From the NCBI RefSeq assembly GCF_900110415.1, contig NZ_FODR01000023.1:1-40472 (forward strand): a DNA stretch of 40,472 nucleotides. Direction: 5' to 3'. The translations under genes were made by a program, and so were the position numbers. The notes beneath the pieces are model-generated. The model was not told the origin of the DNA, made no database searches, and was given only the letters and a program-made list of their open reading frames with translations. Positions within the stretch are counted from its first letter, which is position 1. Every line of letters starts with the position of its first letter. This document shows positions 7,972 to 15,955 of this stretch, one piece after another. Source of the DNA: Mucilaginibacter sp. OK283 (GTDB lineage: Bacteria > Bacteroidota > Bacteroidia > Sphingobacteriales > Sphingobacteriaceae).

Positions 7972-8033
7972 TTCATAATTTCTACACAATTGTTTACCAT
8001 ATTTACCTTGTACTTACCATAGTACAATCCTAT

Positions 8034-8738
8034 ATGCCTGCAAACCCTCAACGAAAATCAAAATTATGGTTACGGTTAGATACGCATCACCGTTTATTAA
8101 TTTCGTTTATTGTAGCTATTGCCACCCTAGCTTTTATTTGGGAACGTTTTAGTATACCAGCAATCGTCTTGGTTACGTGGTCGGCATTTGGGTTGAGCGT
8201 TATAGTGATGGATTGGATTATCATCCTGTCGTCGCACCCAATGGAGGTTAGGCACATAGCCAAAATCGAGGATTCCAGCCGGGTGTTGATATTTGCTTTT
8301 GTAATTGTAGCATCCATCATTAGTCTCCTGGCAATTTTTTTCCTGCTCAAATCATCTAAACAGCTATCGCCTGCCGTAGTTACAGGGCATGTGTTGTTAG
8401 GAATGACGTCGGTAATCATTTCCTGGATATTGGTGCACACCATATTTACCCTGCGTTATGCCCATATGTATTACGCCACAGATACCGACGGTGATAACAA
8501 GACTAAACCTTTGGGCGGATTGGAGTTTCCAGGCGATGATAAGGGTTTTGAGCCTGATTATCTTGATTTTGTTTACTTTTCCTTTGTGTTGGGGATGACT
8601 TTCCAGGTATCGGATATCGAGATCTCATCCCGGCAAATCCGCCGCCTGGCCTGGATTCACGGCATGATATCTTTTGCCTTTAATACTGCTATTGTGGCTT
8701 TGAGTATCAACGTGATATCAGGACTGGTATCAAACTAA
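8034..8738 (+). CDS. DUF1345 domain-containing membrane protein
   Basis: A 234-residue inner-membrane protein with about five hydrophobic segments (near residues 21-40, 42-64, 82-104, 115-140 and 210-230). The family is recognised by the HxxxxLRYAHMYY block following segment 4, the GGLEFPG loop, the PDYLDFVYFSFVLGMTFQVSD block and the RRLAWIHGMISFAFNT block near the end. The role of DUF1345 proteins is not known. Its stop codon overlaps the stop of the convergent DUF72 gene, leaving no room for a terminator between them. The start at 8034 precedes a basic, non-hydrophobic stretch, as usual in the family. Confidence 0.88.
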   Translation: MPANPQRKSKLWLRLDTHHRLLISFIVAIATLAFIWERFSIPAIVLVTWSAFGLSVIVMDWIIILSSHPMEVRHIAKIEDSSRVLIFAFVIVASIISLLAIFFLLKSSKQLSPAVVTGHVLLGMTSVIISWILVHTIFTLRYAHMYYATDTDGDNKTKPLGGLEFPGDDKGFEPDYLDFVYFSFVLGMTFQVSDIEISSRQIRRLAWIHGMISFAFNTAIVALSINVISGLVSN

Positions 8739-9661
8739 AATAAACCGCCTTGCTGATCAATAAATTTGGGGCGAAGTAAATTGGTGCCAAGGGCCGCGTT
8801 TAATTTTTTGGTTACATAATCTGACAGTATGGGCGAAAACCGTTCGTCATGCTGATGCATAAAAAACCAAACCGATTTTAAACCTTCCTGCTGCCATTTT
8901 TTTATCCTTTCTACCCACATATCCAGGCGGGCTTCATCAATACTGTATTCGCCTATTTTATCGGTACAGCCCACAAAACGGATGAAGGCGTGAGGCGTGG
9001 GCAAACTCATGTGTATTACGTCCCGGCGTCCGGAGGCATCGGTTATTACGGCGCCAATATTAAGATCGCGAAACAGGCTGAATACTTTGTCGCTGTTTTC
9101 CTGTTGGGCAAACCATTCTTTATGCCGCAGCTCTACAAAAACGGGTACATCTTTGGGCAAAGCCTCCAGGTATGCTTTCAGTTCGGGGAAGCTTTTGGGC
9201 GTATAGTTATCGCTCAATTGCAAAAATAGTGGTCCCAGCTTTTCGCCAAATGCCATGATGCCTTCATAGTAAGTTGTTGTAACATCGTCGGCATTTTTTA
9301 ACCTGCGGATGTGGCTGATACTTTGTGAAAATTTAGGGCAGAATTTAAAACCGGGGTTGCTTTCGGCTTTGGCTTTCCATTTGGCAATGGTATCCGGGCC
9401 GTAAACGTTATAAAATGTGGCATTCAGTTCAATGCAATCAAAGTGTTTTACGTATTCATCTAAAAAGTTAGCCTCTTTGGTTTTTGGGGGATAGATTTGC
9501 CCAATCCACTCCTTGCGGCCCCATTTGGCACAACCTACGTGAACCTGTATTGGCTCACTGTTTTTAGCTGTTGTTAATACCTTAGTGGTGAGTTCTGTAT
9601 CGGGCGGAAGGGTGAAATCTATTAGGTGTAATTCTTCGGGTGCTACTTTGCCAAATTCCAT
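8735..9661 (-). CDS. DUF72 (YecE-like) domain-containing protein
   Basis: A 308-residue cytosolic protein of the DUF72 family, which adopts a TIM-barrel fold. Family marks are VGCAKWGRKEWIGQIYPP (about residues 42-59), the FDCIELNATFYN block, FCPKFSQSISH, FLQLSDNYTP, VFVELRHKEWF, and the C-terminal VWFFMHQHDE. About 40 residues before the core are extra relative to short bacterial members but usual in Bacteroidota. The enzymatic role is unknown. The TAG stop at 8735-8737 overlaps the stop of the DUF1345 gene in the opposite direction. Confidence 0.92.
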   Translation of the reverse strand: MEFGKVAPEELHLIDFTLPPDTELTTKVLTTAKNSEPIQVHVGCAKWGRKEWIGQIYPPKTKEANFLDEYVKHFDCIELNATFYNVYGPDTIAKWKAKAESNPGFKFCPKFSQSISHIRRLKNADDVTTTYYEGIMAFGEKLGPLFLQLSDNYTPKSFPELKAYLEALPKDVPVFVELRHKEWFAQQENSDKVFSLFRDLNIGAVITDASGRRDVIHMSLPTPHAFIRFVGCTDKIGEYSIDEARLDMWVERIKKWQQEGLKSVWFFMHQHDERFSPILSDYVTKKLNAALGTNLLRPKFIDQQGGLF

Positions 9662-9736
9662 GGTAAGCTTATTGGTGAACGGTTGGGCTAAGTTAGAAAA
9701 AGTTAAAATAAAAGTGCCGTAATTCGGCGCATTACT

Positions 9737-10022
9737 CAGGGCAAACGCATCAAAACAGGTGATGGAATGAGCTTATGGCGTCGGGAAGATATAAGCATCA
9801 AACGATACACTGTTTTTATTGGCTGATCGTGGTTAAATGATCCATGTACTAAAGGGACTTGTATTGACCAACAACAGGCACAAATATTTGGATCTGCCTA
9901 AATTGCGCCATCAGTTCCGTGTTAACCATGATAAAATATAAAATATTGATTATCAAATATTTAAAAATATTTTACCTGGAATGTGTTAAGTTATGTTAAC
10001 CCAATTAGATGCGTTTGCCCTG
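9737..10022. mobile_element. MITE-like relic of an insertion sequence with 15-bp terminal inverted repeats
   Basis: CAGGGCAAACGCATC at 9737-9751 is repeated exactly, inverted, at 10008-10022. The 286-bp element between DUF72 and the amidase gene is AT-rich near its right end. Reading from the right end on the minus strand, an AT-rich leader is followed by ATG at 9929 and a 26-codon frame (MVNTELMAQFRQIQIF...) stopping at 9849. This layout is what is left when an insertion sequence loses the middle of its transposase gene. No target-site duplication is evident next to the repeats. The parent family was not identified. Confidence 0.65.
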
Positions 10023-10083
10023 GCACATTATCACTGAACGAGTTTAAACCTAATCAACCACTCTCCCAATCAACCACTCACTA

Positions 10084-11715
10084 TTACCCCAACAAATCCA
10101 CTTTAAACAAAGGCTTAACCCTTTTTTTACTCGCCTGCTCGTAAGCATATCCCAGCTTAATAATATCGCCTTCTTTCCAGGCAGTGCTAAAAAATGACAA
10201 ACCAATGGGCAAGCCATGTAGTAATCCCATGGGTACGGTAATGTGCGGATAGCCCGCCATAGCTGCCGGGCTGGAAAAGCCGAAACCGTTGTCGTAATCG
10301 CCATTTACAAGGTCGATGCAAACTGCTGGGCCGTTGGTTGGGCCTATGATGGCATCCAGTTTGTTATCCGTTAAAATATTATCTATCGCTTTGCGGGTGC
10401 CGGTATTGGTTTGCTTTATTGCTTTCAGGTATTCTTCGGTATTTAAGTCGCCTTTGGCCTGGGCCAGTTCAAGGGTTTCCTGTTTAAAAAATGGCATCGC
10501 TTTGGCTTCGTTTTGCTTGTTATAGGTAATTACATCGGCCAGGGTTTTTACTTTGCTGTTGGCATTGCTTAAATATTGGTTCAGCCCATCTTTAAATTCA
10601 TATAATAAAACAGGGAACTCGCTTTTGCCGATATCTTTCAGTTCTTTATTCAGTTCAACTTCAATTACGGTAGCGCCTTTACTTTCCAGGGTTTTAATGG
10701 CATCTTTTAGTAAAGCCACCATGCCTGGGTTACCCTCCATTGCCGATTTTTCGACCCCGAGACGTTTGCCTTTTAAGCCATCGGCATCCAAAAATTTGGT
10801 GTAGTCAGCCTCGGCCTTGCCTTTGCCGGCCAGGGTAAAACTATCTTGTGGGTCAACGCCGGCCAAGGCACCTAAAAAAATGGCCGCATCCTTAACGGTG
10901 CGGGCCATAGGCCCGGCGGTGTCCTGCGTTTTGGAGATAGGAATAATACCCGATCTGCTCCATAACCCCACAGTAGGTTTAATGCCCACCAGCCCGTTTA
11001 CTGACGATGGCGATACTATTGAACCATCGGTTTCGGTGCCAATGGCTATGGTGCATAAGTTGGCCGCTACAGCAGTCCCCGAACCTGCGCTTGAGCCGCT
11101 GGGGTTGCGATCGAGAATGTAGGGGCATTTGGTTTGCCCGCCCCGGCTGCTCCATGCACTGGTAGAGTGTGTTGAACGGAAGTTGGCCCACTCGCTTAAA
11201 TTGGTTTTGCCCAATAAAACCGCGCCGGCCTCGCGTAATTTGTGTACGATAAAAGCGTCCTGTTTGGCAAAATTGTCACTCAGGGCCAGCGAACCGGCAG
11301 TGGTGTGCATATTATCGCCGGTATTTATGTTATCTTTTATCAACACGGGTATGCCGTGTAAGGGGCCGCGTACTTTGCCTTTCTCCCGCTCTTTATCCAT
11401 GGCATCAGCCATGTTTAAAGCATCCTTATTTAATTCAATAACGGAGTTTAGCTTAGGACCATTCTTGTCAATCTCGTCAATTCGTTTCAGGTAAAGTTCG
11501 GTAAGCAGGCGCGATGTATATTGCTTTGCCTTCATTTTTTCCTGTAAATCGGTTATGGTAGCTTCCGAAAGCTCGAACAGGTCATCCTTACTATCCGTAG
11601 CGGTGGTATCTGGTTTTTTATCGTCTGTTGCTGGCTGGCTGCATGATGCAGTAACCAATGTTGATAACGTAAGGCCAGCTAATGACCCTGTTTTAAGAAA
11701 ATTTCGTCTGTGCAT
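10084..11715 (-). CDS. Tat-exported amidase-signature enzyme
   Basis: A 543-residue member of the amidase signature family, which hydrolyses amide bonds with a Ser-cisSer-Lys triad. Counting from the start at 11715, the triad is K127 (LIKDN), S208 (GSSAGSG) and S232 (TDGSIVSP), with the usual 24-residue spacing between the serines. The start at 11715 is preferred over the frame's earlier ATG (11775) because the N-terminus then begins MHRRNFLKTG, a twin-arginine signal, followed by a lipobox ending at C25 (TASC). The mature protein should be a lipid-anchored exported amidase. The substrate cannot be predicted; peptide amides or acylated compounds are possible. It has no operon partner in the same direction within 100 bp; the next gene upstream starts at 12376. 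Confidence 0.92.
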   Translation of the reverse strand: MHRRNFLKTGSLAGLTLSTLVTASCSQPATDDKKPDTTATDSKDDLFELSEATITDLQEKMKAKQYTSRLLTELYLKRIDEIDKNGPKLNSVIELNKDALNMADAMDKEREKGKVRGPLHGIPVLIKDNINTGDNMHTTAGSLALSDNFAKQDAFIVHKLREAGAVLLGKTNLSEWANFRSTHSTSAWSSRGGQTKCPYILDRNPSGSSAGSGTAVAANLCTIAIGTETDGSIVSPSSVNGLVGIKPTVGLWSRSGIIPISKTQDTAGPMARTVKDAAIFLGALAGVDPQDSFTLAGKGKAEADYTKFLDADGLKGKRLGVEKSAMEGNPGMVALLKDAIKTLESKGATVIEVELNKELKDIGKSEFPVLLYEFKDGLNQYLSNANSKVKTLADVITYNKQNEAKAMPFFKQETLELAQAKGDLNTEEYLKAIKQTNTGTRKAIDNILTDNKLDAIIGPTNGPAVCIDLVNGDYDNGFGFSSPAAMAGYPHITVPMGLLHGLPIGLSFFSTAWKEGDIIKLGYAYEQASKKRVKPLFKVDLLG

Positions 11716-11833
11716 AACCGGTTGTTGAAAAGCATCTACAAGTAACAAAATATTTGTGGGATAAAAAATTATCAACCTGAAATGTTACAACATGTATTCA
11801 TGTACAGCCGGTTTATGCACACACGTTTAGCAA

Positions 11834-12376
11834 TTAACGTTTGGCATATATAATTAATGATGCTTTTGCGATAACATTCTGGTTTAACATAAAGCCAACC
11901 AATGCGGGTGATGCCTTATCGCCAATGCCAAGCTTATCTGTTTTTAAGGCGAAAATGGTGATGACATAGCCGTGCGCAGCATCATTTACCGGTGGGCAGG
12001 GGCCGCCATAACCTGGAACACCAAAATCGGTGTTGCCTTGTATGGTGCCAGCGGGCAACTCATTTGCAGATTGACTGCCCGCGCCTTGTTTAAGTTGATG
12101 AACACTGGCAGGGATATCAAAAACAACCCAGTGCCACCATCCACTGCCGGTAGGGGCGTTGGGATCGTACATGGTGATAGCGAAGCTTTTGGTGCCTTGT
12201 GGTGCATTTTGCCATTCCAGCTGCGGCGATTTGTTTAGCCCCGTGCAGCCAAATGTATTTGATGCAAATTCATTGGTGAATTGCCCGCCCAGGTCGGCGC
12301 TTTTTAATGTAAATGTTTGTGCTTTGGTGCTTAAGCAGCTTAGGGCAGCAAATAAAAATAAGAAGAACTTTTTCAT
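11834..12376 (-). CDS. YbhB/YbcL family PEBP-like exported protein
   Basis: A 180-residue phosphatidylethanolamine-binding-protein-like protein of the bacterial YbhB/YbcL branch. The family core is visible in SPQLEWQNAPQGTKSFAITMYDPNAP, GSGWWHWVVFDIP, and YGGPCPP with a following HGYVITIFAL strand. The start at 12376 is chosen over 12403 because it begins directly with a Sec signal peptide (MKKFFLFLFAALSCLSTKAQ), predicting periplasmic location. The molecular role is unknown; ligand binding is inferred from the fold. It lies 88 bp downstream of the AraC-type regulator gene on the same strand and may be one of its targets. Confidence 0.93.
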   Translation of the reverse strand: MKKFFLFLFAALSCLSTKAQTFTLKSADLGGQFTNEFASNTFGCTGLNKSPQLEWQNAPQGTKSFAITMYDPNAPTGSGWWHWVVFDIPASVHQLKQGAGSQSANELPAGTIQGNTDFGVPGYGGPCPPVNDAAHGYVITIFALKTDKLGIGDKASPALVGFMLNQNVIAKASLIIYAKR

Positions 12377-12464
12377 GATTTTTTGGATATAAATAATATC
12401 CAAATGTGGCTTATTTTCGGTGGCAGGCGTTAATGCCGGCGGCTCAAAAACTATTGAAAACAGC

Positions 12465-13319
12465 TCATGCTTCTTGTGCGCTCACCTGGTATTGTTTTGG
12501 GCTTACGCCGAATTTTCTTTTAAATGCCGATGAAAAGTTCGAAAGGTTATCGTACCCAAAATCAATATAAAGCGATGTGGCATTTTTACCTTGTTCCAAC
12601 TCCTGCCGGGCTACCTCAAGCTTTCTCTCGCGAATGTATTTGCCGGGGGCCATGTGGTAAACCTTTTCAAAGTCGCGTTTAAATGATGCCAGGCTCTTGT
12701 TGGCCAAAAAGGCCAGCTCATCAAGCGTAAGGTTATTGAAGAGGTTGTTCTCCACTACGTTTTTCAGCAGCAATTCGGGCGAGGGGGTGTTGCTGCGCAA
12801 CAGGCCGGTCAATTGGCTACCGTAACTATCCAGCAAAACTAAAAGCAGCTCTTCTACTTTATTGGCCGCCAGCAGGTATGGCAAATTTTGCCCTTCGTCT
12901 ATCAGCGTTTTCAGACTTTTAATATAGCCGGCAATGTAATTAGTTTGCCTGAACTTAATATAGTCTGGTGCTAACTGGACTGGCCGCGAGTTCAGTTTAT
13001 GCCGGTTTAAAAAATCCTGGGCGAAAGCCGACGAAAAAAATACCAAAATACTGCTATATTGATGGTCGTTTAAAGTATGCTCGGCCATAATGGAATTTCC
13101 TTCGGGAATCACAATCCCCTCGCCGGTGCCTACAATAGTATTATTGGCCGGGCGAAAAATTGCTTTCTCGCCATTAATTACAAAGCTGATGGCATAGCAG
13201 TTAAATACTACCCTGCTGTTTTGCAGGCTATCCTTTTCGGTATAATGTACAAATGAGATATCACCGGCGGTTATTCGCCGTTGGTTTTCGGTAGCCTGGG
13301 GTATGTAAATGTTGGTCAT
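12465..13319 (-). CDS. AraC family transcriptional regulator
   Basis: A 284-residue regulator. The C-terminal ~100 residues hold the double helix-turn-helix of the AraC/XylS family, seen in LTLDELAFLANKSLASFKRDFEKVYHMAPGKYI and in ATSLYIDFGYDNLSNFSSAFKRKFGVSPKQY. The N-terminal part is a cupin-like sensing domain with no recognised ligand motif. Spacing suggests one transcription unit with the upstream exported protein (49 bp gap) and the downstream PEBP gene (88 bp). Related regulators in Bacteroidota often control adjacent small operons, so autoregulation of this group is a reasonable inference. Confidence 0.93.
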   Translation of the reverse strand: MTNIYIPQATENQRRITAGDISFVHYTEKDSLQNSRVVFNCYAISFVINGEKAIFRPANNTIVGTGEGIVIPEGNSIMAEHTLNDHQYSSILVFFSSAFAQDFLNRHKLNSRPVQLAPDYIKFRQTNYIAGYIKSLKTLIDEGQNLPYLLAANKVEELLLVLLDSYGSQLTGLLRSNTPSPELLLKNVVENNLFNNLTLDELAFLANKSLASFKRDFEKVYHMAPGKYIRERKLEVARQELEQGKNATSLYIDFGYDNLSNFSSAFKRKFGVSPKQYQVSAQEA

Positions 13320-13368
13320 AAATTCGTCTCTTTGTACGTAAATCTGGCAGTGAAGCCGTCAAAATCAA

Positions 13369-13875
13369 CTACAGTATTTGCTCGGTAGTTGATTTTGGGA
13401 TTTGTAAAGCCGGGTTAAAATCAGGGATCAGCTGTTTTATTTTATCGCTGGTGGAGTTGCTTAAATCCAAAAAAGACCATGTTTTGCCACCGTCCTTACT
13501 TATTGCCAGTAGATAGCTGTGGCTGATTATATGAGCGTTTGGCAGTTTAATGGTTAAGTTCTCCGGCACAAGGCAATGGGTTTCGGCACCTGCCTTGTAA
13601 AATTTTCCTGGGGAGCCTACTGTGGCGCTTTCAAAAATTACTCCCTGGGTTTTCATTTGTGCCATACCCTTGTTAACTATCGATACCATTTTTTGCTTAC
13701 CACCCGCCATTTGCACAGCTTTAGGATAAGTATGGTTTATAATAGTTGCATAATCGCCGGCTATCATGGCCTGGGCCAAAATATTTGCCTGCTGTTTTAC
13801 CGTAGCAGTGTCCTGGGCTAATGCGGTTAACGGCAAAATTGTAATGACGAACAGGTGAAATATGATTTTTTTCAT
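13369..13875 (-). CDS. Exported protein of unknown function
   Basis: A 168-residue protein beginning with a clear Sec signal peptide (cleavage likely after LALA or the following Q). The mature part starts with an alpha-helical stretch, ANILAQAMIAGDYATIINHTYPKAVQMAGGKQKM, whose pattern of a helix pair followed by beta strands recalls NTF2-like proteins, but no catalytic motif is recognised. The later ISKDGGKTWSFLDLS block is a compact turn seen in several exported Bacteroidota proteins. It is the first gene of a probable three-gene unit with the AraC regulator and the PEBP-like protein. Confidence 0.75.
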   Translation of the reverse strand: MKKIIFHLFVITILPLTALAQDTATVKQQANILAQAMIAGDYATIINHTYPKAVQMAGGKQKMVSIVNKGMAQMKTQGVIFESATVGSPGKFYKAGAETHCLVPENLTIKLPNAHIISHSYLLAISKDGGKTWSFLDLSNSTSDKIKQLIPDFNPALQIPKSTTEQIL

Positions 13876-14142
13876 GGCGTATATTTAAAAGTCTTTTTTA
13901 TGGATGCAACTTGAATCTAATATAGGCTTTCGATAGGGTATAAAAAATATATTTTAGTTTGAGTACGGTTTAATATCGTTATCAATATCGAAGCAGGTTT
14001 GCTAATACTGCAAACCGGTACTTTACCTAAGCGATAGTAGCTGCAAAAGGGAGGCGGCACTATATCTGTATAAATTCCATTACAAAATGCAGGCGGCGTT
14101 AATTTTAGGTAACTTCATATTTAAAAACATAACTGCTTCCTG
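13876..14142. other. Divergent intergenic region, no gene
   Basis: This 267-bp region separates two divergently transcribed exported-protein genes. It holds a short hairpin at 13996-14016 (GGTTTGC, 7-nt loop, GCAAACC) with no T-run, so it is more likely an operator or chance palindrome than a terminator. No TAnnTTTG box at a plausible distance from either start could be assigned with confidence. Confidence 0.4.
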
Positions 14143-14610
14143 ATGATGTTAAAATGTCTGATCAAAATAGTATCTCCGGTCATTTTAACGGCAAGTTTGC
14201 TGGGCTGCAGCCATGGTAAACAGGTGTTTAAGAGCGATTGCAATGATGATTTCTCGCCCGTTTATAAGCGTGTTCCTTTTACCGAGCTGGTAAAAAACCT
14301 AAAAAAGTATGATAGGCAATATGTAGAGGTTACCGGCAAATATATAGAAGCGCCAGAGCAATCCGCTTTGTTTAATGATAGCCTTTTTGCCGATCACTCG
14401 GCAGGGCATGCCATCTGGATAAATTTTAACCCCGATTGTCCGCTTTATTTAGAGGGAACGCGAATAGGTCTTTTTCAATATAATAACGGCCAGTTTACGC
14501 AGATAAATGATAAACATGTAACTATAAAGGGGCGGGTTGATGCCCACGATACCGGGCACCTGAACCAATACAAAGGAGCTATTGAAAGAATTAGTTATAT
14601 CGATTTATAA
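14143..14610 (+). CDS. Small lipoprotein of unknown function
   Basis: A 155-residue protein with a lipoprotein signal; the lipobox SLLGC ends at C22. The mature domain has an alternating pattern around KKYDRQYVEVTGKYIEAPEQSALF and KHVTIKGRVDAHDTGHLNQYKGAIERI that resembles a small OB-fold-like beta barrel of the kind found in other Bacteroidota lipoproteins, but no family is recognised. Start could be ATG 14143 or 14146 (two consecutive Met codons). It is convergent with the MBL hydrolase gene, and a long REP-type hairpin lies between them. Confidence 0.75.
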   Translation: MMLKCLIKIVSPVILTASLLGCSHGKQVFKSDCNDDFSPVYKRVPFTELVKNLKKYDRQYVEVTGKYIEAPEQSALFNDSLFADHSAGHAIWINFNPDCPLYLEGTRIGLFQYNNGQFTQINDKHVTIKGRVDAHDTGHLNQYKGAIERISYIDL

Positions 14611-14659
14611 ATAAGCCTTGCCGGGCTGTTTAATATCATTAAAACAAAGTCTTAAACAT

Positions 14660-14738
14660 CGTCATTGCGAGGTACGAAGCAATCCCCGATATGCTAAGTC
14701 CTACATAGTTCGGGATTGCTTCGTACCTCGCAATGACG
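14660..14738. repeat. REP-type hairpin with 27-bp perfect arms
   Basis: Arms 14660-14686 and 14712-14738 are perfect reverse complements; they begin CGTCATTGCGAGGTACGAAG and surround a 25-nt loop. The CGTCATTGCGAGG core is a widespread bacterial repetitive palindrome. A box reading ATTTTTAGATAGCTTCT follows at 14782. The element lies between two convergent genes and could stop transcription from both sides, although it has no T-run. Confidence 0.85.
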
Positions 14739-14809
14739 CATGAATATTGCTTCATTCGAAGTCTAAAAATATTAATAAACCATTTTTAGATAGCTTCTAA
14801 GCCCTTCTT

Positions 14810-15571
14810 TTAAATCTCCAGCTTTAAACCATCGTAAGCAAGCCGGATATTGGGTGACAGCTCGGCCGATATATCCTGGTGTTTGCCCAGGCGGTGGCTT
14901 ATATGGGTAAGATACGTAGTTTCGGCGCCAATTTCATTGGCGAAATCAATGGCTTCGTCGAGTGTAAAGTGCGAGATATGGGTTTGTTTTTGCAGGGCAT
15001 TAATCACCAATATTTTTGAGCCTTTTATTTTTTCTTTTTCGGCCTCTGATACCGTTTTGGCATCGGTGATATAGGTAAAATCATTAATCCTGAAGCCCAG
15101 TACCGGCAGCCGGTAATGCAAAACCTCGATAGGGGTAAATTTTACACTGCCGATATTAAAAGGATCTAAACTGATGGGGTGCACAGTAACCTGCGGAATA
15201 CCCGGATATCCGGTACCATCAAACACATAAGGAAACTCGCGGGCAAGCGCGCGTTGAACCCTAAAATCGGCGTAAACATCTACAGGGCCTTGTTGAAAAT
15301 AGTTGAATGCCCGGATATCATCCATCCCGGCTATATGATCTTTATGCTCGTGGGTGTATACAATGGCATCCAAACGTTTTACACCTGCACGCAACATCTG
15401 GTACCTGAAATCGGGGCCCGAATCAATAACGATAGTTTTATCTTCGGCTCCAATTAAAATAGAGGTGCGTAAACGCTTATCGTATGCATCGGCAGATGTG
15501 CAGACCTCGCACCCGCAGGCAATAACAGGTACGCCCTGCGATGTTCCGGTACCTAAAAATGTTATGGTCAC
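14810..15571 (-). CDS. MBL-fold metallo-hydrolase (PhnP-like)
   Basis: A 253-residue metallo-beta-lactamase-fold hydrolase. The metal-binding motif THEHKDHIAG is near residue 95, and further ligands fall in VLHYRLPVLGF, TYITDAKT and YLTHISHRLG. The N-terminal GTGTSQGVPVIACGCEVCTS is typical of the PhnP/lipoate-associated branch, members of which act on phosphodiesters or cyclic phosphates. The exact substrate here is unknown. The start is GTG at 15571, which overlaps the TGA of the upstream gene (GTGA), a sign of translational coupling. It is a housekeeping-type conserved gene in Bacteroidota. Confidence 0.9.
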   Translation of the reverse strand: MTITFLGTGTSQGVPVIACGCEVCTSADAYDKRLRTSILIGAEDKTIVIDSGPDFRYQMLRAGVKRLDAIVYTHEHKDHIAGMDDIRAFNYFQQGPVDVYADFRVQRALAREFPYVFDGTGYPGIPQVTVHPISLDPFNIGSVKFTPIEVLHYRLPVLGFRINDFTYITDAKTVSEAEKEKIKGSKILVINALQKQTHISHFTLDEAIDFANEIGAETTYLTHISHRLGKHQDISAELSPNIRLAYDGLKLEI

Positions 15572-15840
15572 AGCTGCAATTTTGTTTGTTTTATTTCCTG
15601 TAAAAATGCAACCTGTTTTTCGTCAAGCAATCTAAAATCTACTTCCAGTTCGCGGAGCAGTTCAACCAGGGCCAGAATTTTGCTTTCCAGGTTCGAAAAC
15701 CGGTTTACAATCACCATACGGCTGTTTAATAGCAGGCAGGCCCCGGTTTTAAAGTTACCTTTCTCATACCGCACCTTGTAGCCTGCTGTTTTGAGCAGCA
15801 TCTCTAATTTTTCGAGTGTATGGTTGGTAGCGGGTAGCAT
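15568..15840 (-). CDS. Conserved small protein coupled to the MBL hydrolase
   Basis: A 90-residue cytosolic protein with a predicted beta-alpha mix (GYKVRYEKGNFKTGACLLLNSRMVIVNRF) and a leucine-rich helical C-terminal half (LESKILALVELLRELEVDFRLLDEKQVAFLQEI). No domain is recognised. Its stop overlaps the start of the MBL hydrolase by 4 nt, so the two are made together and the protein may be a partner of that enzyme. It is not likely to be a shadow frame: its composition matches its neighbours and its position is typical for an operon lead gene. Confidence 0.8.
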   Translation of the reverse strand: MLPATNHTLEKLEMLLKTAGYKVRYEKGNFKTGACLLLNSRMVIVNRFSNLESKILALVELLRELEVDFRLLDEKQVAFLQEIKQTKLQL

Positions 15841-15955
15841 TATTTCAAAAGTAGTAAATTAAGTGTAATTACAGGTTCATTTTTGGATATCGATGCCTTT
15901 GGTTTAAATAGCTTGTATAGGTATATTTATAAACCAATTGCAACCTTGTACCATC

